In this document: one piece after another, positions 1 to 16,187 of the stretch
How positions within the stretch are numbered: the first letter of the stretch is position 1
Layout: every line of letters starts with the position of its first letter
Notes under the pieces: generated by a model
Databases searched by the model: none
Told to the model about the DNA's origin: nothing
Seen by the model: only the letters and a program-made list of their open reading frames with translations
Translations under genes and position numbers: made by a program
Assembly: GCF_001625215.2 (NCBI RefSeq)
Contig: NC_030384.2
Span: forward strand, 39,714,390-39,778,389
Direction of reading: 5' to 3'
Length of the DNA: 64,000 nucleotides
DNA from: Daucus carota subsp. sativus
Lineage: Eukaryota > Streptophyta > Magnoliopsida > Apiales > Apiaceae

Positions 1-540
1 CCTGAAATCAGGAATTCAGTTGCATATATGGTTGCATATGAGGTTGTATTCAGTTGATTCTATTGTAATCTAATGGCCCCGCCAGGGGCACCCATACATC
101 AGTTGCAACTTACAGTTTTCAGTTGCATATGAGGTTGCACGCAACCTCGTATGCAACCTCATATGCAACTAAATGCAACTGAAAACTGTAAGTTCCAACT
201 GAAGTATGGGTGCCCCTGGCGGGGCCATTAGATTGCAATAGAATCAACTGAATGCAGCCTCGTATGCAACTAAATGCAACCTCATATGCAACTAAATGCA
301 ACTGAAAACTGTAAGTTCCAACTGAAGTATGGGTGCCCCTGGCGGGGCCATTAGATTGCAATAGAATCAACTGAATGCAACCTCATATGCAACTAAATGC
401 AACTTCATATGCAACTAAATGCAACTGAAAACTGTAAGTTGCAACGGATGTATGGTGTGCCCCTGGCGGGGCCATGAGATTGCAATAGAATCAACTGAAT
501 GCAACTAAATACAACCATATGCAACTATATATGCAACTGA
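1..540. repeat. 123-bp tandem array with an inverted arm
   Basis: The shared core GAAAACTGTAAGTT starts at 181, 304 and 427, giving a period of 123 bp over roughly three units. Each unit also carries a GC-rich block (GTGCCCCTGGCGGGGCC) and runs of TATGCAACTAAATGCAAC. Positions about 62-127 hold the same sequence in reverse orientation, so 62-240 can fold into a long hairpin with arms of nearly 70 bp around a centre near 150. The open frame across it is a by-product of the repeat. The left edge may lie outside the window, so the element type is not settled. Confidence 0.85.
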
Positions 541-552
541 AATATATATATT

Positions 553-593
<41 letters not shown>
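541..593. repeat. AT dinucleotide microsatellite
   Basis: A run of alternating T and A of about 50 bases directly follows the tandem array. It is a simple-sequence repeat with no other content. Confidence 0.9.
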
Positions 594-595
<2 letters not shown>

Positions 596-689
596 ATTCC
601 AAATATGAGGTCGAAAATGACATTTGAAAACTGGAACTCGAAATCAGGATTTGTAGTTGCATATATGGTTTATTGAGAACAAACCAAAC

Positions 690-746
690 TGAATTCGCAC
701 GATTTGTTTTGGTTTTTCAGTTTCGGTTCGGTTTTGCTCACCCCTA
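690..746. mobile_element. Possible hAT right end
   Basis: The sequence GGTTCGGTTTTGCTCACCCCTA resembles the reverse complement of the TAGGGGTGAGCAAAACC ends seen on many plant hAT-type elements. I see no matching left end, so this is a lone end or an element whose left part has been replaced by the repeat array. Confidence 0.3.
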
Positions 747-2817
747 CTTACAACTGAAAGAAGCACCGAAACACTGATGGACATCATGTATTGACGTGAT
801 TGTCTCTCGGTCTTTTCTTTGTTGTCATTTTGTAAAATCTATATGGTTGGTCTATTGTAGACTCAGTATAATTAATAAGTATTTCATGATATATCAGTGT
901 AATATATAAATATTTAATGTTAAACATAATTACTCATAGACCACACTTTAACTGTAGTTTTGTAAACCAACATTTTAGTTATTCATTATTTTTAATACAA
1001 CGGTCATTAACATTCTAATTTTATTAAAATTAAAATCTATTTACAGGCTGCATCTTATGTATACCATAGAATATACGATAGTTACCAATTTTTTGGAGCA
1101 GTTAATAGCACCAACAACAATTTAAGGCATCGGCCTTGATTTTTATTTCTTGTATCCTTTTTGGTTCACTGAAAATGTGCTGTTCATTTCTGTATATGAT
1201 ATTTTTATCTTTCCGTCCATCACCGATCAACATACTTTTTTTACATTTGAAAGTCAACAATTGCCATCGTCGTGCATCTTCATTGGTTAATTATATTGCG
1301 TCATGCATCTTCATTGGTTAATTATATTGCTTCAAAAAAAATTCAACATAGTTAATGTTGATGAATTAGGTGATTTGTCACGAATTCATGATTAGTTTTA
1401 CAATATTTTTTGTTTAGAATGATTGTTTTAGACGTGATTGCATATACATGTGTTGCCTACTCAATGTTAATTATCTATTTTGTATGATTTTTTGTTTAAT
1501 GATAGTTTTTTTAACAACTTTGATTTTGTGTTCACTTATTATTTGATCGATTGTATGATCTAGTTTGAATTTAAGTGCACAAGGACATGGTTTGAATTTC
1601 ACAACCTCTTTAATCTTGTTGTGATGATGAGAGTAAGCTTGACACAACACTACAAACTTTTAGAATAATAGATAAATATCTTTGAATTAATATGTTTTAT
1701 TGGATGTTATTTAACAGGTTGAATAGGATAACCTGTCAAAAATCTAATTAAACATTAGCTCAACAATATATATTTTGATGTGAATGAAATACATTTTAAT
1801 TATAGCAGAATGATCAATTAAAATATGTAATAAATTAAAGTAGAGCATGAGTTTTTTTAACAAAATAGTTTGTGTTGTTTAATTAAAATAAATGTTTAAT
1901 AATTAATGAAAATGTTTAGGTTAATTACGAATAACTTAATATGTTTATAGGCGTGTTATTTAAAATTTTGAATTAGTTTTAAATATCTAATTGTTTTGAA
2001 GCAAATATCTAAATTTATTAGAAAGCTAATTAAAAATTAGTTTGTAAAGCTTTGTTTTCTATAAGCATGTTTAAATACGTTTTAGTTATAATGATATGAG
2101 AACATGTTATAAATCAGCAAGGTCGGTACGGTTAGATTTTGACAGCTAAATTTTTTGAAATTTGGGACTTAATGAACCTAGCCATCAACCAACACGGTCG
2201 AGTATATAATTCAAAATTTATTATTTATAATTTAGTTTTTAATATCATTTTGTTAGAAATTTTATATTGTTGGATATCCATAATACTTTTTTACACAATA
2301 AATTTGTAATAATGAATTAAAAGTTTGATAAATAATTTTAACCAATTGATTCTTTTTTATTTTTGCTTTTAAAAATCTACCTTTCACTTATTTTTATATA
2401 TTTTAAATTGATATTACGAATAATAAATATTTTTATCATTTATTTGCAATATTTTCTTAATATTAACATGTGTTAGTGTGATTTTTTTGATTAAATTAAA
2501 TAATATTTTCATGTTTTTTTTAAATCATACGTTTTACACTGTTTTTTCTTTATTTGTAATGGAAATAATACTATTTATTTGTATTATTTCAGTATTCTTC
2601 TAAGGAGATGATTCGTGTTTGTCCTATAATAAAATACATTGGAGTTAAAAGAGAATTACAGGTGTTTATTTTCGAATAGAACATATTGTCATTGTTATAA
2701 GAAGTAATATGTTGATTTGTATATTATTATATTATTTTTTATTTTAAATAGGGAAAAATGATAATGAAGATGATGAAAAAAAATGTGGCTAATTAGCACG
2801 GATTAAGTAGGGTAAGT
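747..2817. other. AT-rich intergenic DNA
   Basis: No coding frame with plausible composition or splice structure is visible on either strand. A short direct repeat (GTCATGCATCTTCATTGGTTAATTA-like) occurs near 1275 and 1302. Nothing else stands out. Confidence 0.6.
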
Positions 2818-3834
2818 AGGGTGTATTCAACTAGAATTTTAATGAATTTCATATAGTTAATGAGTTTTAATGAATCGTATCTAATTATGATTTTATGTGT
2901 ATTCTTGATTAAATGTTGCACAATTGATTAGAATTTTTAGGGTTTAATCACAATATTTCAAAATCTTATTTATTTTGATTGAATTATTTCTAAATATCTA
3001 AAATACACTAAATAATCTACAAAATTCATCATCTTATGAATTCCAAAAATATTCATCAGTATTTGAATATCATCATATTTTAATAAATTTTAAATAATTA
3101 CAGTTGAATATCATAGATTTTAAAGGGGTTAATTATCTAATTGGTCACTGAAGTGAGCTTAATGTATCAAGTTGGTCACTGAACTGAAAACGGTATCAAG
3201 ATGGTCACTAAAGTCATCATAAATATCTGACAAGTACCTCGAAATACGAGTTCAAGGAGTGAAAATATTATTTATAGGGTTTTACACATTATTTTTAAAT
3301 GTTACCGCAACCAACTAAAAGGTATGACTTGTAACATTTATGACAATATATTTAGATTTTATCAAGTTTATTTTTTTTATTATATAGTTATTTTCTTTAT
3401 TTTAATTAAAAATAAAGAATAAATAAACTTGATAAAATCTAAATATATTATCATAAATAGTAGGAGTCATAAGTTTTTACTTGGTTATGATAACATTCAA
3501 TAATAATGTGTAAAACTCTATAAATAATATTTTCACTACTTGAACTTATAATTCCGGGTACTTGTTGATATTTATAGTGACTTTAGTGACAATCTTGATA
3601 CCGTTTTCAGTTGAGTGACCAATTTGATACATTAAACCCACCGAAACCAACTTGATAATTAACCCGATTTTAAAGCTTAACTTAAAATCATGGTTCAATA
3701 CTACTGAATTTTGTATCATAATTTGAAATCTTAATTGAATATCTTAAATGCTGATATTTTTTAAAATCCGAATTGAATATTTTTAAATTTCATGAATGAA
3801 AAAATCTTTTAAAATCTCAATTGAATACACCTTT
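2818..3834. mobile_element. TIR element split by a foldback insertion
   Basis: The left end GGGTGTATTCAACTAGAAT and the right end ATCTCAATTGAATACACC are inverted copies, and TAAGTA flanks both sides. The interior repeats AT-rich motifs such as TTTTAATGAAT. A second element (3126-3665) sits inside it, so the uninterrupted host element is only about 475 bp. A relative with the same left end lies at 60361-60825. The superfamily is uncertain, and no transposase is present, so it is a non-autonomous MITE-like copy. Confidence 0.6.
3126..3665. mobile_element. Mutator-like foldback MITE with 10-bp target duplication
   Basis: The ends are GGGTTAATTATCTAATTGG on the left and its inverse ending GATAATTAACCC on the right, and the inverted arms extend well over 100 bp on each side. 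The element is flanked by a perfect duplication, GATTTTAAAG, at 3116-3125 and 3666-3675. A 9-11 bp duplication plus long inverted arms is typical of Mutator-like elements. It carries no coding capacity. The same termini recur at 28173-28705. Confidence 0.85.
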
Positions 3835-3857
3835 AAGTATCGCATAGAGTAGATGAT

Positions 3858-4101
3858 ACTTCCTTCGTCCGAAAATTGAAACTCTGATTTAATTTTTCTT
3901 TTTCGAGCACTTCAAAATGTTCGGAGTAGGTATTTATAACTACTATTTTATAAATTTCTTATTTCTTATTTCTTATACTAATCAAAAATACAAATTTTAT
4001 AATCTTATACAAAATAAAATTTTTAAAAATGATTACTTAAAAAAACATCATCAAATTGAAATGAATGGAAAAAGTGTGGGTTGTTCCTGGGACAGAGGGA
4101 A
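3858..4101. mobile_element. Stowaway-like MITE
   Basis: The left end ACTTCCTTCGTCCGAAA and the right end TGGGACAGAGGGAA resemble the CTCCCTCYGTCCC ends of Stowaway (Tc1/mariner-type) MITEs. It is about 240 bp, AT-rich and non-coding. It ends about 110 bp before the start codon of the gene at 4213, so it may contribute to that promoter or 5' leader. Confidence 0.55.
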
Positions 4102-4212
4102 CCGATAAGCATTTAGGCGGCAAGGCGAAAAGCGAACCCTAGTTTTTGCGCAACTAAAAATTGTGGAATTCAATTCAAAACTTATTCAGTTAGTGCTGAA
4201 ATCTAAGCTAGT

Positions 4213-7200
4213 ATGGACTACACCAAATCGGAGGAAAATTGGTCGGAGGAGCACGATCATCTCCCATTGAAACAACGTTTAAAGATCCTTCACGCGAATA
4301 ATAAAGTCTCAGATCTAGCAATGTTAGTTTTTGATTTTATTTGCATTGCATCGAGTACTATTATCTGTTTTTGGTTTATTTACTTAAAATCCAATGATTT
4401 TTGTTTGCTTTTTTGTGATTTTTCCCAGTGCGGCAAGCGAGTTTGTTGTTAAGAAGGAAGATGAGGAGTGCGTGGTACAGGTGACCTAATTAGATGATTA
4501 GCGCGATTTTTACTGTTACCTGTTTTTGGTTTATTTACTTAAATTTGGTTTGATTTGATATAATAGTATTTTGGAAATTTCGTTGATTTGTTTCCCTGTA
4601 ATATGTGCTTAATTTTTTGATATGTTGGACTGGGGGTGGGTGGATAAAATTTTCTGCGAAATGATGAATTTGTGCCGAAAAATTCATTACAATTAGAAAG
4701 AGGTGTTGTGATTTTGTCTGTTTTTGGTTTATTGCAACTTGCGGTTTTAGTTGACCATTTGTTTCCGGAAAATTAATTACACATGACATGCAGGATGTCG
4801 ATTCTGCTCATTTCCATGTTGAAGGGAGGATTGAGAGGTTTCTGTTGGATGAATCTCATTGCGGTAATGTTATTGAGAAACAATGCTTTTTAATATAAGC
4901 TTAAACAATTAAAACTAAAGCTGACATATTACTACTGAACTTCTCCTCTAATATATGCAGACACTTGAAAATGTGCAGGTAGGACCCGAGAGTCATGTAT
5001 TCCTAAAATTGAACAAGACATTAGTTGTCAGCCCAATCAGACTAACGCAGAAGCAGGTTGTGATAATCTATCGGGTTCTACAGTAAATTGCCTTGTTGAC
5101 CGTTGCAGCGATGAAGTTAAAGCAATTAAATCAAATAGCGAAACACCTGCTTATATCCTTGATGATCTAGATCATGTTGATTTGAAAGAACGCTGGAGGA
5201 TGCTTCTGCTGTCAAGGTTCCTTAATTATATCCATTATAAATTTAATCAGGCGACACAGTAATTTAAATGTAGTGAAGGCTTTTAGGCTTTAGCTTCTAG
5301 ATAAGGGAACAAATCTTATTTTTTTGCTTTGATGTTATTCACATGCTCTCCTTTCTGAAGAAGAGTGATTCAAGGATTTATGATGTCCTGTTTTGTCCCA
5401 TTCTGCAGGAAATCGCTGGGTGCGACAGAACCTGTTTGTAAGGTATATATCCCCTAACACTATTTGTTTTATAATGATTGATGAAAGTTGCGACATCTTA
5501 GTCAAAGATGAGGTAGCAATATCAGAGTGCACTTCAACGCCGTTAACTCTTACAAATTTAAGAACCTTGAGGATGCGTAACAATAATTAAGAAGAAAACA
5601 ATAATAAAAGACAAACTTAGGTGGATTAACCATAAAAATTACTACCCTAAGGATGAGAACTAGGTGATGCAAATGCAGTGAATGTTTTTTAAACCTATCA
5701 CAAGAGTTCTACTTTCTATTAAAATTATAAGGAATGATTGTTGGAATGTGACCAATATCTTGAACAGGTTGATTGACTGATATTAATGCATGTGAACCCA
5801 CCTCAGCTCTTTTAGACTACAGTACACTACCTTCCAACATGTTCATTTATAGTTGAGACTCTTGATATATGAAAGAATAAATAGCTATATCCCTCCTTTT
5901 TAAGGGATGTAAAACTTGTTATGATGATGTTTTATGAAAGAAGTACATGTAATTGTTTAGCCAGTTGAATCGTCTATATGCTTTCTATCTTGAGTGTAAT
6001 AAATATTTTTTCCTGATACATGGCAAGGTTTACTGATGGTTACAATATTAGTGAACAGATATATAATGTAATTGGTTAAAAGCAGTATAGATGTTCCGAT
6101 TTGCTTGGAAAAAGTCGAGTGATTGAATATTTAAATCAACCTTGTGATATAGTGAAGTTTCCAATTGGTAAAATAAATAAAATCGAAAAAAGTACATGAC
6201 TATATACTTGTACATATGCTTACACATATACATATATGTTAATTAATTTTCTATATATATCTAGCAAAGTTGATATTACAATGGCAGGTTACAAAAGTTT
6301 CAACTGTTTATTAACTTTGCCACATTATTGATATTGAGAGGATATTAATAACGAGGCAAAGTATTATATTCTGTACAGCTTGCTTTCAACTTAAATTAGT
6401 ATCCAAAAGTATGATCCCTGTTTTGTGTCAAATGTGCACATATCTGGTGTACGAGAGAAAGCAGAAACTATTATTGAGAGATCTATATGTGTTAATGTGA
6501 TGGGCTGTCATTTTTGGGATTGAGATTTTACTAGAGGACCCCATAACAAGGCAAAGTATTATATTCGGTGCAGCTCGCTTTTAACTTAAATTATTATCCA
6601 AATGTATGGTCCCTGTGTTGTGTCAAATGTGCACGGTGTATGAGAGAAAGCAGAAATTATTATTATTGAGAGATCTTTATTTGTTAATATGATGGGCTGT
6701 CATGTTTGGGATTGAGATTTTACTAGAGGACCCGATATGTAAGGACCTTCTTGTGATATATTATCTTACGAGATGATATTAAGGACCAAGTTAAGAAGAT
6801 CTAGTTAGCTATTTTAGCAAATTTGTAATTTTAATTATCATTTAATTTAAATTTATTTTTAAACAAGGATTTTTTGTTACACGAAAAGCGTTGTAACCCA
6901 AGGTATTCACTAATAGGTATTGGTGAGACTTTATTAAATTGCAGATCATTTTTCTTGGTTATGGACAATATGCTCTAAGCGTGAAAGCCTAGGGGTGGTT
7001 ATGCATTTGATTTAATTCTGGTTTAGTAATTATGTTTTACCAATTTGAATATAGTAATCAATCGAGATTCTTGCAGATAACAATGGTATTAGCCCAGAGA
7101 TGTGCCCAATTTCTTTTAAGTCAGACTCATCATCTCTAGATTTCAGAAATACCCTGGACATATTCAGATCAAACACCTAACTTCTTTTTAATGCTTTCAC

Positions 7201-10200
7201 CTTATCACCGATCCTTGTATCGTTTTTAGTTTTAGTCCTACCGTATCTTAAACTAACTTTTGCTAGTTTACGAATAAAATGATAAGAAAAAAGTAATTTT
7301 TTGTAATTACAAATAAATTGGATAGAAATGAAGGTAAATTTTGGAATCTAGAATTCTATGTTTCCTGTTATCAAAGGTTAAAATTGTAGATCTGACTTCA
7401 CTTTAGGCGAATTGCATGATTTGATAATGTCAAGCTAAGCAGAGAGCTTTTGATATAGGAAAATCATCAAAAGAAAGACAATGAAGCTTTAAATGGCTCA
7501 ATTGGAACCTTCATGTTTATATTCTTATTTAAGGCAAGGGTTTGTTTTAAGAAAGTGGTCTATAAATGTTTTGCTTATAGCAAAAAAAGTTAAGTGGTTT
7601 AGAGAGAGAGAGTTGAGGTCCAATGGTCCATGAAGTTAAACAGTCATGCTGTAGCGGGTGTAGAGCTTTTGGATTTTATTGCGTTAAAAAAAATATTTTT
7701 TTTAATCAGGGACTTGGAGGTTCTCTGGTTTTTTCCCTTAGCTGAGATTATAAATTAATGATGCAAGTCCCACTTATATATAGAGACAATTAATGATTTT
7801 TATTAAAGTTTTTTTTGTGACTGTAGGAAAAAACTGTACTCTTTTTGGGGCAAGGAACTAAGGAAGTTTCAGATGTGGTAAAACATATAAAATTATCCGC
7901 TGTTGTTTAACTTTTAGATTTTACAGTATTAAGCTGATCATGCAAGATATGATTATGATTCTGTACTTCTAGTGGTCACATGATACAGGCTCCTTCTCTT
8001 ATCTCAATTGTTTTGAACTATGATGACATGATATGATGGTTCTTATTTTATAAAGTGTGGTTTTTTGCCTTGCCTGTTACATTGATATGCTCCCAACGCG
8101 AGAATCAGCACTTTTGAGGTTGGTTGGCATGTTCTATCCCTAAGTTCCTATTTCTATGTGATGTGTGTATAGGTAGTTCTGTTGTCAAGCTGCAATTAGT
8201 TATTTTTTGTGACAGTTAATCTTGCTATGAGGTTATATATTCATGCAGGCATGGCATCTTGATTAGTATGGTTAAACATAGTTATCTTTTAAAAAACTAT
8301 ATATAAATAATAGCAAAGAACACACAAAGATATCTTTGTCGAGTATCAGAGACAGCACTTGTAACTGCTCATAATTGTTTTTTCCATTTTGCTACATGGC
8401 TCTGTTTATATACTTCCCAAGTATCCATTCAATTGTATGATGTAACAATAAATTTTTTGAAAGAAAATATAGAATTTATGATTTTATTTAAGTTGTCCTT
8501 CAATTCTCAAACATCTATTAAGTTGGTATATGTTCCTGTAACATCCAGTATCACATGGTGATTGAATGATTACATGTTGATTCACTTATGTATCTATTCT
8601 ATATTTTAACAAAGGGTTGACGTTTGTCTGTCTCAGTTCTATTCTTATTAACCTTGAGATTCTTATATTGGCACAATATAGATATGGATTACTGATCGCT
8701 TCTTATTTTTGCCTCACAGGAAAATAGTATCGAGTTGGCCGCCAATATAGCGGGTGGCGTGCAAAATGCTGTCATTGGAAAGGAAGATAGTTATTCTGTT
8801 AAAGAAGAGTATTTAAGTGTAGGGGATTCTGAAAAGGTACCACGAGGATGTACTGCTGTTGTCTGTGGCGATTCAAATATAGAATCATCACACAGAATTG
8901 CTGCTGAATCCGCTAGTACAAACGACATATGTTCCTCAAAAATAACTTCAGGTCAACATGAACCATGCGGTGGGAAGTTTGTTCTGTCTTCATCTGGGAA
9001 ACATTTTACTGTTCCTATTACTCCTTCGACAACTTCTGTGAATGTCAAGGTGGAACCTATAGAAAATAATGAACTAGACGAGAAGATATTAGAGTACTCC
9101 TTGATGACAAATTTAGTTGCAGTGAAAAATGAACCAATAACTTCTGACGCATTTTCTGAAGACGACTTGGATCATATGTTGCTCAGTACACGGATTAAAT
9201 TGCTGACATCAAGACAGATCGCAAAAGCTGAAAAAGTTTCTGAGGATTCGAGAAAAATTGAGATTTCATCCCCTGATTGTGAGCCCATATCATCAAAATC
9301 TGATCCACCAGCAAGAGTCAAACGTTCAAGGAAAAGGAAGAAAACTGCAACGTAAGCATGTGACTGTAGTTATTTTTTACAATATAATATTTTTCTTGTA
9401 TATATTGCATTATGTCATAGGTGTACATAGTTTTAAAGGCTTTAGCTGATTTAATATTTATTACAGAGATTCCGTGGAGATTGCATTGGAGGAAGATGCT
9501 CCTGGGCTACTTCAGGTGCGACATTTTATCGCATTATCTATTGTCTCAATGGTTTCTTATCTCTTTCATCTTGCAGGTGTTAGTTGACAAAGGAGTGTTA
9601 ATTGATGAAATGAAGCTTTATGGTCAAACAGAGGTCGATGAAGCTATTGACGAATCATTCTCTGAATTTTCTGAGCTAGAAACTGTAATATCAAAGGTGC
9701 TCATATCGAGATGGTTTGACACTTTTCACTTTTACCTGTCTCTGTCTCTACAAAAGCAATCTAGTTATGCACTTGCACTGTATTTACTCTGGTTAATTTA
9801 TCATGCACAGAAGCAATTATAGAGTTGGTCATGCATAAGATATTATTGACATAATCGTCTCTAATCATGATATTTGCAGAGCAGAATGAACGCCACACAA
9901 AACTTAGTTTTCTATTAGTTTTTATCATTGACACTGATATGCGTGAAGATTCATGTCTTGGTGACTGATTCTCACTCATTATTGTAAAAATTATATATTT
10001 ACAATGTTTTCTTAAATTGTATGTACAGCTTTTCTCGCAGCGACACTCGTTAATTAAACTTGCTACTTTAAAAGGTACCAAGGGTGAAAAGATTAGTTAT
10101 TGTTTGGCCTGTCTAATTTCTCTGGTAGAGCAGGTAAACATCCTTTTTTCTTGTGTAGCTTACTCTGCACCTTCATGTTGGTTCCATGTTCTCTTGGATG

Positions 10201-11289
10201 TGTGTTTTAGGATTAACTTATTGCTATGTCATGCTTGTAGGCGCGCTATCTACAGTTCAGAAAGTGGCCGGTTGAGTGGGGTTGGTGTCGGGACCTCCAG
10301 TCATTTATATTTGTCTTTGAGCGACATAAAAGGTTTATGAAAAACAGGTTATTCTTTGTGTTCGCTTGTAGATCTACCTTTACTGACACCTACTTTTGTT
10401 ATGCTGTATATGTATATATATAACTGCAGAATTGTGCTAGAACGGCCTGAATATGGCTATGCAACATACTTTTTTGAGTTGGTGGACTCTCTAAGCATAG
10501 ATTGGCAGATCAAAAGATTGGTGACGGCAATGAAGCTTACTAGCTGTAGCAGGATCTCGCTGATTGAAAACAGAGCATTAACGGTACTGACTTTATAATC
10601 AGTCATGATAATATGACAGGAAATAAGACTATAAAGACTAAGGTTATTACTTGTGCGAGTAAAAGAAAAGGGAAAGGTTGAGGAATGATAAATTAAACAG
10701 TTTGTTACCCTGGACTTTTCTAGAAGTGATCAACTTGGGTATGTGTCCAAACTCCAAAGTGTTGGAATCAGCAATATTATGTACATGGTACAAGTTTTGG
10801 TCCCTATTGTTTGGACCATACTCGTGTCTGAGTTTCAAGTTTCTGAGACGGGTACCTAAAGCAAGATGCACGTTTGGGGTAACAAAGATTTAACTAAGAA
10901 AGAAATTTTTAGTATGCGTTGCATTATCAATTATATGCAAGGGCCAGTCCCTTTTCTGTATATATAAATATCGTGTTCTCGCTGCTATACCGTATATCCA
11001 TGTAACAAACTTTCATGTTTAGGTTGGCAAAGATCTAACAGAAGGTGAAGCCGGAGTGCTATCAGATTATGGTTGGGTACCAGATACTGGGTTGGGAACA
11101 ATGCTTAATTATCGGGACAGAGTTGTTCATGACAGAAAGAATGAAGCGGACAGCTCAGAATGGAGATCTAAAATTGGGAACTTGCTGATGGATGGCTATA
11201 ATGGTGGAACGATTGTATCAACCAGTATTCCAAAAAAGTTTGCGGATAAAACTGTAGTTCATAATCCAGCAATCAAGTTGGAGATTTAG
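4213..11289 (+). CDS. Unrecognised plant protein, probably nuclear (12 exons, 640 aa)
   Basis: Reconstructed exons are 4213-4322, 4429-4480, 4794-4863, 4979-5216, 5409-5442, 8720-9351, 9467-9515, 9577-9696, 10029-10133, 10241-10332, 10430-10583 and 11023-11289. All borders are GT-AG and the frame closes at 640 residues. I do not recognise the family by name. The N-terminal half is acidic and looks disordered. A basic stretch, RVKRSRKRKKT, at the end of exon 6 looks like a nuclear localisation signal. Four SUMO-type motifs (VKKE, VKEE, VKVE, VKNE) lie before it. The C-terminal part, from about residue 380, is compact and rich in aromatics (RKWPVEWGWCRDLQSF, then a tail DYGWVPDTGLGTMLNY). No transmembrane segment or signal peptide is seen. 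Exon 6 is preceded by a 3.3-kb intron that carries a tandem duplication. The start is the first ATG with a continuous spliced frame. A nuclear role is inference. Confidence 0.8.
6348..6733 (+). repeat. Two-copy tandem duplication (195-bp period) inside an intron
   Basis: Copy one is 6348-6542 and copy two 6543-6733. Shared landmarks include GGCAAAGTATTATATTC, TTGTGTCAAATGTGCAC and GGGATTGAGATTTTACTAGA. The copies differ by scattered substitutions and small indels, so the duplication is not recent. It lies in the large intron between exons 5 and 6 of the gene at 4213-11289 and shows no coding signal. Confidence 0.9.
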
Positions 11290-12603
11290 GTGAGGTTAGT
11301 CCATTCCAATAGTAGTAGTGCTAGATTGTAGAGTATTAACTTATTAACAGGCAATGAACTCGTTTTTGAGCTATGACAGTAGATTTCAACTTTGTTTTTG
11401 TTTAGTTGATTAATTTCACTAAAAAATTCAAGCTTTAAAATTGACACCCTCCATTCAAATAAGTATATGATGTAGGGGGTGATATTATGGGCCTGTTTGG
11501 GTACATAAATTAAGCCCTTATAAAGGGCTTCTTTTTTTAAAATACATATTTTTATAATTTTTGGGATATAAATGTTAATGAGGTGGTTTCATTATAAATG
11601 TCAAAAAAATTAAGAATTTATTTCGGAAAAAAGTAGAGTTTTTTTCCAGAAATAAAAAAATAAGTTTTTGTATCATGTTCATGATATGGTATCACAGTGA
11701 CACAAGTATGGGAAAAAACAGTGGGTCACATTATACCTAGTGGCCGCTAGAGATTTTTTACACAATAATCGTACCACATTCTGCCCCCTTCGTGAAAATG
11801 GACAACAATCTTTTAACACTATCAAATTTTGCTCGGACTTGCCCTTCAATATGGAAGGATGCCAACTTCACCTCCTGGCCTTGTACAAAGTACAGTATAT
11901 AAATGGGGCTTGTGCCCCATTTTTTCCTTTCTTCATGACTAAGATCGAAACACGTGAAAGCTTCATCAACTAAAAGTTGTTCCAGATCTATATTGTGGAA
12001 ACTAAGAGCTCATCCTTTTAATGCGTTTTGGATATAAATGTTAAGGAGGTGTTTCATATTTAATATATGAAAAAAATATAAGGATTTATATTAGAAAAAA
12101 AATTACATTTTCATACATTTTTCTTCAAGAATAGGACCCTACTTATGAAAAATAAGATTAGCTAAACCGCTACATATTACGCTTTTGGTCTGAAGAGGTG
12201 CCGGCTATAAAACAGTGACAAGGCATGGAACATTCGAGTGCGCAAACACCAAAGGATGAAGCATGAGAAACTAACGCAAACCCCATAACATGACAACAAC
12301 GTTTTTTTTAGTGAAGCAAAAAACAAAAGATAAAGCTGGAATTCAATATAATTACACATGACAGTGGTTACAGGTTCGATTGTAATTGACGACTAAAAAA
12401 AGATTATAAATACATGGAATGAGATCTTCCTGTCAATGTTACGATCAAAAGAAATTAGTGCATGTCACAGAAATTGTTCCAAAAAAAAAAAGAGTGTAAA
12501 TTTAAGAAGGTTGAGCCTGAATAATAATGTAGCAATCACAAGGGCAACTCGAATTTACCCAAAAGAAATACTATATGGTATGAATTAAAAACACTTTTTT
12601 CCT
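11290..12603. other. Convergent intergenic region
   Basis: This lies between the 3' end of the gene on the plus strand and the 3' end of the receptor kinase on the minus strand, so it should hold both 3' UTRs. Around 11490 the text GGGCCTGTTTGGGTAC, with AAGCCCTTATAAAGGGCTT, looks like one end of a small TIR element, but I could not place the other end. No gene is visible. Confidence 0.5.

Positions 12604-16187
<3,584 letters not shown>

Noticed and set aside
1-540. Regular array that might be taken for a CRISPR
   Set aside because: The repeats are 123 bp with no spacers of uniform length, and the DNA is plant nuclear.
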